Origin: Scilla litardierei
Taxonomy: Eukaryota; Streptophyta; Magnoliopsida; Asparagales; Asparagaceae
Direction of reading: 5' to 3'
Assembly: GCA_030789695.1 (NCBI GenBank)
Contig: CM061141.1
Coordinates: forward strand, 280,619,871-280,683,870
DNA: 64,000 nt
Shown here: positions 33,859 to 43,324 of the stretch, in pieces
How positions within the stretch are numbered: the first letter of the stretch is position 1
How the letters are laid out: every line of letters begins with the position of its first letter
Program-made: the position numbers and the translations under genes
Notes under the pieces: model-generated
What the model was told of the DNA's origin: nothing
Seen by the model: the letters and a program-made list of their open reading frames with translations, nothing else
The model's database searches: none

Positions 33859-33866
33859 TATATAAA
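33859..33866 (+). promoter_or_regulatory. Candidate internal promoter of Athila-2 ORF3 (TATA box)
   Basis: TATATAAA followed by GGGG and a GC-rich leader, 540 bp before the ORF3 ATG and directly after the palindrome array. Athila-1 has CCTATAAATTC in the same relative place. This suggests ORF3 is transcribed on its own. Confidence 0.5.
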
Positions 33867-34061
33867 GGGGAGCGGGTCGGCGCGTTTTTCGAAACGAGAA
33901 AAAACCCAAGACGCGCCACCGCTCGTCTCCCTCGCCCGCTGCCCCCTCCTCAATCGCCCGACCTCGCTCGCCGCCGCCGCGCTCGGCCGACCACCGTCGG
34001 CCGACGCCCCCTCCGCACCATCCAAGTCGCCGCCGGTGACCTCCTTGCCGGCCGAGCTCCG

Positions 34062-34224
34062 GTACCCTTCTTTTGCCTATTTCCTCCTCTTTCTTGTATT
34101 TTTTGACGATCCGCGCACCAATCGAGCGCCAAATTCAAATTAACTTCATTATCTATCTATTATACCCCTAACCCCCCCCATACATTTTGAATATTACTCG
34201 TTGATATCTTCGTTTGATGTGCAG
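34062..34224 (+). other. Possible intron in the Athila-2 ORF3 leader
   Basis: GTACCC at 34062 after CTCCG, a T-rich interior, and TTTGATGTGCAG ending at 34224 look like plant 5' and 3' splice sites 163 bp apart. Inference from motif only. Confidence 0.3.
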
Positions 34225-34403
34225 GGTATATTGGGGAGCTTAGGGGAGCCCAGGGGAGCTCCCGGGGAGCGATTTTGGCTTCGTGGAGGCGTCGTCTTCG
34301 CACGCATCCACTTCTTTGCTCTCGCGGCGTGTCACGGTATACTCGTTCCATTTATTTTTGCACACCGTATTTTTACTACTTTTGGTGAGCACCCGGGGCC
34401 CAC

Positions 34404-36482
34404 ATGCCGCCCCGGACACGGCCTCGGTCGAGGAGAGCTTCCGCCAAGCGGAAGCGGCCGGATGAGCCCGGCCCCTCCCACGAGGTGGAGGACTCTCCTC
34501 CGCCTACACCACCACACCTCGTTCACCCCGCACAGCCTGCAGACCCCGCACACCCCGCACAGCCTGCAGAGCCCGTTCACCCCGCACAGCCACTCCCTGT
34601 CGACCCACTGCCACCACCGGCTCCACTTGTCGGGCCGCTGGGGATTACGTTCCGGGACGACGCACACCGCGTCGTTTTTGAGTGGATTTCCCCGCGCTCG
34701 ATTGTACCCTCCAGGTTCGCACACCTTGCAGACCTAGGACGCCTGGGGGTACTTGAGGGGATGCTCACGTTGTATGACAACGTGGGTTGGCGAGATTTTT
34801 TCCAAGTGTCGGCGGACACCTTTGTCCGTCCGACACTTGAGGTTCTTAGTTCTATTGCCCGGACCGACGAGGGATGCTCGTTTAGGTTTATGGACCGGGA
34901 GTGCCAGGTCACTCTCGGTATGATGAGAGCATTCTTTTCGTGGCCCGATATCACCGGGGCCGACCGTGGTTACGCCCCCACTCACATTCCCCCACCTTCC
35001 TTCGACTCACACGCTTTCTGGGCCCGGATCACGGGTTTACCAGCTGCCTTTGACCCTAGTAGGGCCAAGGCCTCGGCCATCGTCCACCCCTGCCTCTGCA
35101 TAGCTCAGCGCCTTATGGCGACTACCTTTTTGGCGAGATATGAGCCTGGGATGATGTCCACGCCAGAGCTTTATATGCTCTATGCGATGACGCGTCCCAG
35201 AGTTCTAGCTAGGGAGAGTGACGACTTGGTCCCCGCCGTCGTGATTGATATCGCGAGCTGGTTTTTGGACCGCATCATCGTATCGGTAGGCGCTCGCTCA
35301 CCGATATGTTACGGCGGTCTGATCACCCTGCTCGCCCTGATGACCGGCGAGGACCTTCCGGCTGACCTGAGACGAGCCCCGGGCCCCACTTCACTGTCCA
35401 TAGACGTCATGGCCCGGATGAAGATGCTTCGTCCGCACGGCCAGCGGCACTGGGTTTGGTTGCACGGTCCATTCGGTGCTGATTACATGATCCTTCCGAG
35501 CCCAGCTCAGACACAGATAGCACCAGCACAGGTGGACTGGCTTCCGACGATGGATCTCCTGATCCCCGCCGCCTACGTGCTTGAGGCCGAGGAGGCCAAG
35601 CAGGCTGAGCAGGCCCACGCTGCCCCCGCTGACCCCGTGGCCCCTCAGCAGCCTGATATTTCTGCTGCTCCCAACACCTATGTCCACACTTCTGCCGGTG
35701 TCAGGAGTACACTCGCTGAGACCACCTCCACGCCCACCACCACTCCCACCACAGCTGGCCCTCTGTCTGTTGAGCCCCTTTGCTCCGCGCTACCTGAGCG
35801 CCCACCTACTATAGTTGAGAGCAGAGAGCCCTCTTTTGCTGCCGTCGTGGAGACCGTGGTTGTCACCTCTGTCTCCACCGCAGCCATTTTTTCCGAGAGT
35901 GTCGTGACGTCTGTTCCCACGTCTGTGTCACCGACCTCTCTGGCCGCCTCGTCGCCGCTTTTATACTCCACTTCCGCTGCTGCTGCTTCCACCTCATACC
36001 AGCCTGCGCCCCAGCCTCGCACTGAGGCTAGACCCACACTTGTGAGCACAGCACCCTTCCTCTACATGCCTACTGAGCCCATCCACTACACCACCCGAGT
36101 TCGCCAGCCACGTCCTGCACATCACAGACAGGTGCGTCCCTCTGCACCACCTCCCCCCCCCCCCCGACACTGTACTTCAGAGCATTCATGCTCTCGAGGG
36201 GGGGTGAGTGCCCTCAGAGGTGACCTCAGGACCATGTCTGCCACCGGCACCGCTATGGCCAGCCGCTTCGACCTACTTCCAGGCATTCACTATTGCCTCA
36301 CTCAGATTCTCGAGCGGCTTCCTCGCGTACCCACACCCACCCAGCAGGTACCCACCCCCACTCCTACACACCCCCAGCCTGCTTCCACACCCACACCCAC
36401 CCCCACACAGCAGACTATTCCCCAGCCACCACCACCTCCTCCTCCGCCTCAGGACGGAGACAGCGCAGCCCCACCCACTTAG
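34404..36482 (+). CDS. Athila-2 ORF3, ATHILA ORF1-like protein, intact
   Basis: 692 codons without a stop. The N-terminus (RTRPRSRRASAKRKRPDEP) is a strong NLS-like patch, followed by a Pro/His-rich stretch of short repeats. Residues about 75-320 resemble the ATHILA ORF-1/plant transposon protein family (LGRLGVLEGMLTLYDNVGWRDFF, HAFWARITGLP, QRLMATTFLARYEPGMMSTPELYMLYAM, YGGLITLLALM). The C-terminal half is Thr/Ser/Pro-rich and ends in polyproline. I see no signal peptide or transmembrane helix, so an envelope function is not supported despite the env-like position. Nuclear or RNA-binding roles are guesses. It is notable that this frame is intact while gag is gone and RT is broken. Confidence 0.8.
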   Translation: MPPRTRPRSRRASAKRKRPDEPGPSHEVEDSPPPTPPHLVHPAQPADPAHPAQPAEPVHPAQPLPVDPLPPPAPLVGPLGITFRDDAHRVVFEWISPRSIVPSRFAHLADLGRLGVLEGMLTLYDNVGWRDFFQVSADTFVRPTLEVLSSIARTDEGCSFRFMDRECQVTLGMMRAFFSWPDITGADRGYAPTHIPPPSFDSHAFWARITGLPAAFDPSRAKASAIVHPCLCIAQRLMATTFLARYEPGMMSTPELYMLYAMTRPRVLARESDDLVPAVVIDIASWFLDRIIVSVGARSPICYGGLITLLALMTGEDLPADLRRAPGPTSLSIDVMARMKMLRPHGQRHWVWLHGPFGADYMILPSPAQTQIAPAQVDWLPTMDLLIPAAYVLEAEEAKQAEQAHAAPADPVAPQQPDISAAPNTYVHTSAGVRSTLAETTSTPTTTPTTAGPLSVEPLCSALPERPPTIVESREPSFAAVVETVVVTSVSTAAIFSESVVTSVPTSVSPTSLAASSPLLYSTSAAAASTSYQPAPQPRTEARPTLVSTAPFLYMPTEPIHYTTRVRQPRPAHHRQVRPSAPPPPPPRHCTSEHSCSRGGVSALRGDLRTMSATGTAMASRFDLLPGIHYCLTQILERLPRVPTPTQQVPTPTPTHPQPASTPTPTPTQQTIPQPPPPPPPPQDGDSAAPPT

Positions 36483-38414
36483 GCACCCTTGATGCCATTG
36501 ATCTTTTTTACCGTCTTGCTGCCCGTCTCTGCTCGGTCCTGATGATTTTTGCCCACCCCCCCTCCCCTCACTGTTTTGGGTCCACATTCTGTTCATATCT
36601 TTCTATATCATTTTTGGGAGAGAGGGAGTGATTTTTGGTGTCACACTTTTATATCTGATTCACTCCTATATCTGCATGCATCCTGTCCGCATCATATTTT
36701 CATTTCGTTATTTTTTTTATTTCTTTTTCATCATGCATGCATCCTCACCTTCCCCTCACATTACACGTCTCTCGGTGTGCCACACTTCGCACATTGAGGA
36801 CACTGTGCACTTTAGCTTGGGGGAGTGAGTTCTCACGCTTTTCGATTTACCACCTTTATTTTTAGTTTTTTTTTCACGCCATTTTCCGCTTTTGCACTCA
36901 CTTTCATCACTTTTTCTTTTTTTTACCATGCATCACATTTTTTCTCATTTTCTTCGTGTGCTGCATTGTAAATAGCTTTATTTTCCCTCTTTATCTTTAT
37001 TTCTTTTAATCTCATGCTAGAGATGATTTTTCTGTGATGATGATGACGTGGAGTTAGCGTTCTCTATATGCATGCTATATTTGTCGTGTCTTAGATTTTG
37101 TTTCTGATATCATATGCTGTGATTTGCCTTGCATTCAGAGATAGTAACCCACACTTTTTCCGCATGAAAATGGATGAAATTTTATTATTAGCTGAGTCTG
37201 AATATTCATATGTATGCTATCATAGAAAACACACCAAGATTCACGCATTGGATGCTTATATCTGGAGTACCGTTTTCTTTTCCTATATCACTTCTATTTG
37301 CATGATTTGTACACTTCACTTCAGGATGATTGAACAATGTTAGCTATGATAAATCTGGATTAGTTTTGCTTTTTTGTGATCGAAACCGAGTAGATTAGAT
37401 TACCCTGCTGAAGTTGTCGTGTACGTCTTATAGAGTGAACTGAGACACATATTTATTTCTTTCTCCACATATCTTGAACATCAATTCTCTATTTTAAAAT
37501 CATTGGTGAATCTCTCCTTAGCGATTCTAATATATGGCATTTCCCCCGTTATTAAATCCTAGCTCCAAATTTCCCAAAACCAAAAAAAAAGAAAAAAAGA
37601 AAAAAAATTCTTGTATACCCTTATTTCTCTTTGATTTGGGATCATTGTGTATATGTGAGATTAAAAAAAGAGAGAAAAAAAAGGAAAAAAGAAAAGAAAA
37701 GAGAAAAGAATCTCAATAAACGATCCCATCTCATGTTCTCTCTTTCTTCCCTCTTTTTGTTTTTATTTTTATTACTTTTGGAGCTTCATAAAAATGGGGA
37801 AGTAAATATTGTTTTTTATGCCACCACGCTTATAGATAAGCTTGGGGGGGAGAATCCAATGATGTGTGAGAGAGTGACTACTTGACGGTGCACGACAACC
37901 TAGGCTAAGTAATATTCTATACTCGGTGAGATTGTTTTAGCTTCACGAAATCCAGAAATCTATGCCTAGCACTCATTTCATGAAATCCACGCTTTTCTAT
38001 TCTTTCTATTCTATTGTGTGATATTCTTATACTCCTCATAGAAAGCATTCAATTGAAAAGTGTGTGATCTGCGATATTGTATACCGCTTTAAATGATTCA
38101 GACGATGTTAATTTTAGAATTATTCCGTTTTTCATGCTATATCAATATTCCTGGGTTTTCTATTTCTATTTGCACCATTATACTATGATATCGAAATAAA
38201 AGTCTTTGACATGTGTTTTACATTCGGTGCATGCTATATGAGTAAGCAAAACCCACGTCCTGAGAAAAATGATCTAGCAGCTTCCCTCTTCGCTTTCTTC
38301 TTTCTTCTTCGTTTTTCGTTTTCCGTTTTTCGTCGTTTTCGTTTTCTGAATCCACCGGGTTCGCCTTTTACTTATCTTCCTCGAGGACGAGTAAGAGGTA
38401 AGCTTGGGGGATTT
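36483..38414 (+). other. Athila-2 3' UTR and polypurine tract
   Basis: No genes. It contains the conserved block ending AGCTTGGGGGAGTGAG at 36814-36829, shared inverted with Athila-1, an A-rich tract (37584-37710), a run of TTTTCGTTTTCCG repeats (38308-38345) and the PPT AAGCTTGGGGGATTT just before the LTR start at 38415. Confidence 0.7.
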
Positions 38415-38704
38415 TGATCACTCCGTATTTTACACCTTTTTTCCGCATGATTGCATGCCATTTAGATCGCTCAAATCATGTTTTTCACGATTTATCGACA
38501 ATATTGCGATACTTTTCACGATTTGTTGTTTTTGTCGTATTTCAGGAGATTTGGAGCGATTTGGAGTGATTCCGAGATACACCTACTCTGGAGTGTCACC
38601 GAAGACTTCCCTGAGGGGTATTTTCAGATTGGAGAGGAGCGGAAGAAGAAAGAACGTCGTAGGAGCGACGAGGAGGCAAAAACACTCAGAATGGACATTT
38701 TTAG

Positions 38705-39100
38705 TGTCTCACTCGACCGAGTGAAGGAGTCACTCGGCCGACCAGCGAGACCCCGCTCGGCCGGCCAGATCGGACACGCTCCAAGTGTGCACTCGGCCGA
38801 GCATCAGAAGCCACATCGGCCGAGTGACGAAACCCTGTCCGCCCGAGTGGCACTCAGACGACGCCCATCAAAAACTCCCAACTTACTGTTTTTCGTCAGT
38901 CTGAGCATCAGAAGACCCACTCGGCAGAGTGGCAATTGCCGACCGCCCGAGTGACAATAAGCCCATCAGCCGAGTGACGACAACTCACTCGGCCGAGTGA
39001 CCCCCGAAGTGAAGACTCCCAAGACCCCAGACTTACTGGAAATTCTCAGGGTCTTTCACTCGGCCGAGCGACTTTTGTCACTCGGCCGAGTGAGCCGAGC
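38705..39100 (+). repeat. Palindrome array in Athila-2 3' LTR U3
   Basis: About ten copies or variants of CACTCGGCCGAGTG. Order and spacing differ from the left LTR array, so units appear to turn over. Confidence 0.85.
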
Positions 39101-39570
39101 GCATGTAGCGGAAAACACGATTTTGAAGAGGCGCAGGGGCATTTTGGTCATGGATTTTTGGGCAGTTTTGGGGGGTATTTAACCCCTGATTCTAACCTAG
39201 GTTAGAGAGCTTTTTCCTTGCTTTTTGGCAGCCTTTTAGATTAAACTTTTTAGCTTTTGATTCTTGTGGTTGGAGAGGATAGAAAAGGTTTATTTTGTTG
39301 GATTCTTGAAGAACTACATTGGTTTGTCTCCCTCTTCATTAAAAATCTTATTTTTATTGCTTATTTGAATATTGATATGAATTCTATTGCTATTTCAATT
39401 GATTATTCTTCTATTTGTTAAATGATTTGTGAGTAGTCCTAACGTCTTAGGGCGTGGGGATGAACCCTACGAGCCCAATTTCCGATTTGTGATGATTTGG
39501 AAGAACTATTGCTAGAATTGCTATTAGGGTTAGTTTGGGATCGATATATTACGGATAGCTAGGTGTTCAT

Positions 39571-39873
39571 ATCAATTGGGATTTGCAAGAGATTGGATCC
39601 CAATTCGATAGGAAACCCTAGAAATCCGAATTGGGTTGAAATTGAGTTTCCGTAGTATCGGTTTGCAAGAGATTGGACCGATACTAGGGTTCTCGGTTGC
39701 AATTCCATACCGATACCCGTTTGCAAGAGATTGGACGGGTAGGAACTATCCCAACCTAGGTCGCAGCCCGAGTTTGCACGAGAGTGGGCACGGGATGCGA
39801 TTGGACGATGACGTTGATCCTAATGCTAGCTTGCCTAGGCTAGGGTTTGCAAGAGATTGGACCCGAACCTAGG
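39571..39873 (+). repeat. Five stem-loops with a shared loop word, Athila-2 3' LTR
   Basis: Loops at 39583-39596, 39663-39676, 39721-39734, 39774-39787 and 39847-39860. Arms: AATTGGGAT with ATCCCAATT (9 bp); TAGTATCGGT with ACCGATACTA (10 of 10); TACCCGT with ACGGGTA (7 of 7); TCGCAGCCCGAGT with GCACGGGATGCGA (10 of 13); CCTAGGCTAGGGT with ACCCGAACCTAGG (11 of 13). Same order as the left LTR, different stems. Confidence 0.88.
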
Positions 39874-40239
39874 TTTGCTATAGACCGGCAACAGCGTGAG
39901 AGCGTGAGCTAGGTTTTACATTCAGTTGCAACTAGTTCATCCGAAATTCTACCCTAGTAATTGTGATACCAACGAATCACATTGACGAGATACGGTGAGT
40001 AGAGGGGATTCCATATTCCCTAGGCGTCTTTATTCGATTTTATATCTCTTTACTTTGTCTGACGATTGTGACAGCATCGCCGAAAGGCAAATTCCCTCTT
40101 TTCTGTCCATAAAGCCAGGTTGTTCGGAGAAGGCACTTTCATACGTCCTCCCTGTGTTCGATACCCGCTCGCCGCTACACCGTGCGCTTGCGGTAAAACT
40201 ACACGGTCGCTCTTTTGGGTGTACGCCCGAAATCGATCA

Positions 40240-42132
40240 CATGATCCTTTCCTTTCGCTTCTTTCCTGCAATCAAGTCGTTTAGAAACTTAGCATAGGAC
40301 GATATTTCGACAATTGCATCCAAGAAGGGAATATTCAAGCTCATGCCTCGCAAATACTCCCGGAATTTGGCGAGCCGCTTCTCAATCTTTGCCTTTGCCA
40401 ATCGTCGTGGAAAGGGTACCGATGGCATATAAGTGCGCTCCTTTTATGGCTTATCAATTTCAGATTTTTCACCATCATTTGGCTCTTTTGGGCCCTCCTC
40501 TTCATTGACCGTCTCCTTGTCATCCGAAATTTCTTCCCCCGGCTCCTTGGTTTGAATCTTGGCGGGAGTAGTGTCTTTCCCGCCTCTTGTAGTTACCGCC
40601 ACAACCACATGATGTGGCTGGTATTGCTCCGTGGGTTTTGTTCCGGTTGAGCCGGCAATTGTTGAGTGTTCTTATTGAGCAATGCTAGTTTCTCTAATAA
40701 TTGTGCCATGACGGTGTTTATGGAGTCTTGTTGGGTCATCAATCTAGCATTAATCTTCTTTTGTTCGGCCATGAATTCTTCAACCCTCGCTTCATGTTCC
40801 GACCTCGGCGGTGCTTGCGGTGGATTCAGTGCCCTTCATCCTTGATTGTACCCCTGGGGTCTATATGGCCCCGCTTGTTGCCTCGGTGGGAAGTTTTTTT
40901 GTTGGGGTCCTCTTGGTTGATATTGTGGTTGTTGTGGAGGCCGAGCTTGTGGTTATTGCGGTGGCAGATTCAAGGCTCCATCATTGTTAGTGTATAAGAA
41001 TCCCAGGTGGTTCCTCGTAGCCGGGTTTGCCCAATAACCGGTGCTTTCCACAACATATTGAACTGCTCCATAGCTCCCTGTCCTTGCTCTCCTCCAACAA
41101 ACGTAACATGAGCTTGGTCTTTCCAATCGCTCATGCTTCCTCCAGGTGTAGAAACGGTGGGGGCTCCATGCGGTTCACTAATCAACTTCTATAATCTCTC
41201 CATGACCTTGTGAAGAGAATCAAACTTTGTCGAGAGCTCCGCTACGGCCTTCGCCTCATAAATGCTTGCCAGCTTCAAGGATGACGAAGAATATGCCCTC
41301 TCTCGGTCCATTGTTGGTTATTCGAGGCCATCTCCTCAAGTGAGGCTGTAGTATCATCCGGTGTTTTTGACAAAATAGCTCCATTGGTGGTTGCATCAAT
41401 TATTTGCTTTGTGCTCAGTTGCAATCCGTTATAAAATCTATGCACAAACTCACATGCCTCAATACTATGATGGGGACATTGGTGTTGGAGATCCTTGAAA
41501 CGCTCCCAAGCCTCATATAGAGTTTCCTGAGGTCCTTGCTTGAAGGACATGAGCGCGCTTCTTATCTTGATAGTCTTGGATGGCGGATAGAATTTGTTAA
41601 CAAATGCGCTCGCCAGCTCATCCCAAGTAATGAAGATCCCCTCGGCTTGCGTCCTCAACCAATACAATGCCTTGTCTCGAAGAGTAAACGGGAAGAGGCG
41701 CAGTCGAATAGCGTCAACCGGTACGCCAGGCATCTGGAAAGTGGCGCATTTGGCCAAGAACGACTGCAAATGGTAGTGAGTGTTTTCATGTGAGTTCCCA
41801 TGAAATGGGTCTTGTTGCATCAACACTACAAGTCCAATCTTCAGCTCAAAGTTCTTATCTGCTGCCAACTCTGACGTGGCTATGGAAGAGGTGGTAGAAG
41901 TGGTCTTAGACCGTAGCCTGTCTCGGATGGAGACAATCCTAGCCATACGTACCGCCAACTCCTCTGGTGTTTTTGGTCGGGCCATATGATCTTCCTCTAT
42001 AGCAAATCTCCTCTCGGCTCTAAGCCTTCTTGCCGTACGCTCGATCTCAGGATCAAATAATATATCTTCTTGCGACACCTTCGATCTCGTGTACATACAA
42101 GAAAAAGAGAGTCTCAATAGAATTGTTAGCAC
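40240..42132 (-). pseudogene. gag: Athila-3 Gag, broken and truncated
   Basis: An open part at 42132-41275 (285 codons) carries the retrotransposon Gag capsid domain: GVPVDAIRLRLFPFTLRDKALYWLRTQ, ITWDELASAFVNKFYPPSKT, ETLYEAWERFKDLQHQCPHH. Downstream the frame is broken several times, but Gln/Pro-rich sequence (from about 41030) and the segment at 40428-40240 (LAKAKIEKRLAKFREYLRGM, SYAKFLNDLI) match the Athila Gag C-terminus. The sequence stops at the Athila-2 border before protease. Confidence 0.8.
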
Positions 42133-42203
42133 AATAGAGTAATAAAAAGTAAAAATAATAATAATAAGAAATAACTATGTAAAGAAAATAAAATACCGTC
42201 GCC

Positions 42204-42221
42204 TCCCCGGCAATGGCGCCA
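42204..42221 (-). other. Athila-3 primer binding site (tRNA-Asp)
   Basis: TCCCCGGCAATGGCGCCA is the complement of the Athila primer site with one change (ATTGCC for GTTGCC on the element strand). Confidence 0.88.
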
Positions 42222-42227
42222 AAAACT

Positions 42228-43324
42228 TGATCGTGCCCGTATATACAACCGAAAAACGACTGTAGTCTTACCGTAAGCGTACGACGTAGTGGCGAGCGGG
42301 TATCAAACACAGGGAGGACAATTGACAGTACTTTATTTCGATCACCTAGCTATTGATGGAATAATGGAATGGTTTGGATAGTAATGTGTCACAATCGTTC
42401 AAATAGCAAATAGAATTCAATATAATAAAAGCGTCTAGGGATAGGAAATATCTACTATGGATCGTCACTTATCCTTGTGGATCATGAATCTCAATATTGC
42501 AAGGCTTGAATTTAGGTGAACTCGTCGCAACTGAATGTAGAACCAAGCTCAAGCTCTCGTACTATTACCGGTCTATAGCAACCTAGATTAGGGTCTACTC
42601 TCGTGCAAAGCCTAACCTAAACTACTAGCATGAAGATCGACATCATCGTCCAATCGCACCTCGAGCCCACTCTCGAGCAAACTCGAGCTACGATCTAGGT
42701 TATGATAGTTTGTATTCATCCAATCTCTTGCAAACGAATATTAGAATAGATTTATAATAAAAATCCTAGCTTTGGTCCAATCGCTTGCAAATAAAATCTA
42801 GAGAAGCTCGATTATAAACCTAAATCGAATATCTAGACCTTCCCATCAATTGGAATCCAATCTCTTGCAAATCCCAATCGATGGAAATTCCTAGCTAGTC
42901 GTAGTAAATCAATCACAACCTAACCTTTTATCAATCCTAGCAACCATTCAATTCATTCATCACAATTTAAAGATCGGATCCATAGGGTTCATCCCCATGC
43001 CCTAGAACAAAGAAACTACTCACAATTCATCATAGAAATCTCAGAAATAAAGAAATAGATCATAGCACAATTCATAGTTAAGAGAGAACAATTCATAAAA
43101 ACAAGAGTTTTAAAGAGAAAGATCAAACCAAATTGTGCGTATATGATCTTTAGCTAAGAATTACAATGGAATAGCTGTCAAAAATAACTTCAAGTCTCTC
43201 GAATAAAACTAGGTTTAAATACAAGTCAAATTCGTCCAGAAATTCCTGACAGAATTGCCCCTGGTGCAGCTAAAAACCCTAATTCGCGATCCAGACAGAC
43301 TGCGCCACTCGGCCGAGTGAAACA
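42228..43324 (-). repeat. Athila-3 5' LTR, partial
   Basis: R/U5 side of the LTR, 1097 bp, beginning TGATCG on the plus strand. It contains the stem-loop array at 42575-42884 and one CACTCGGCCGAGTG copy at 43306-43319, then is cut by Sirevirus-2. Confidence 0.8.
42575..42884 (-). repeat. Stem-loop array in Athila-3 LTR
   Basis: Same five positions as in Athila-2. The best kept is CCATCAATTGGAAT (42843-42856), loop CCAATCTCTTGCAA, arm ATCCCAATCGATGG (42871-42884): 12 of 14 pairs plus G-T wobbles. Others are partly decayed, as expected of an old copy. Confidence 0.75.

Larger units (their letters stand above)
33178..34403 (+). other. Athila-2 region between pol and ORF3
   Basis: No gene. In order: GGGAGGCAACCCGACG (33229-33244), a motif typical after Athila integrase; a palindrome cluster (33505-33850); TATATAAA at 33859-33866; a GC-rich leader; a possible intron (34062-34224); then the ORF3 ATG. 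This mirrors the U3 order of the LTR. Confidence 0.65.
27048..40239 (+). mobile_element. Athila-2, Athila-type Gypsy retrotransposon, gag-deleted
   Basis: LTRs at 27048-29139 and 38415-40239, a tRNA-Asp primer site, Gypsy-order pol (RT, RNase H, integrase) and a long ORF3 identify the Athila lineage. Gag and protease are absent, and RT has a stop and a frame break. No matching 5-bp TSD is seen (CCTAC before, CATGA after). The left LTR starts TA where the right starts TG. LTR divergence is uneven: strong over long stretches, weak over the last 380 bp. Confidence 0.88.
38415..40239 (+). repeat. Athila-2 3' LTR (1825 bp)
   Basis: From TGATCACTCC to AATCGATCA. It has palindromes at about 38705-39100, TATTTAA at 39177-39183 and five stem-loops at 39571-39873. 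It is 267 bp shorter than the left LTR; the two align loosely in U3 and R, tightly over the last 380 bp. Confidence 0.85.
40240..43324 (-). mobile_element. Athila-3, 5' part of an Athila-type element, minus strand
   Basis: Read on the minus strand: partial 5' LTR, tRNA-Asp primer site, gag. It ends at 40240 near the Gag C-terminus, just before where protease would start, at the Athila-2 LTR edge. Its LTR is cut at 43324 by Sirevirus-2. It may belong with Athila-1; if so, pol is lost. Confidence 0.8.

Noticed and set aside
34404..36482. Calling Athila ORF3 an envelope protein
   Set aside because: Position is env-like but I see no signal peptide, transmembrane helix or cleavage site; the domain fits ATHILA ORF1/plant transposon protein.
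23249..43324. Treating Athila-1 and Athila-3 as one proven element split by Athila-2
   Set aside because: Orientation fits, but pol is missing and Athila-2 has no TSD, so I list them as separate remnants.
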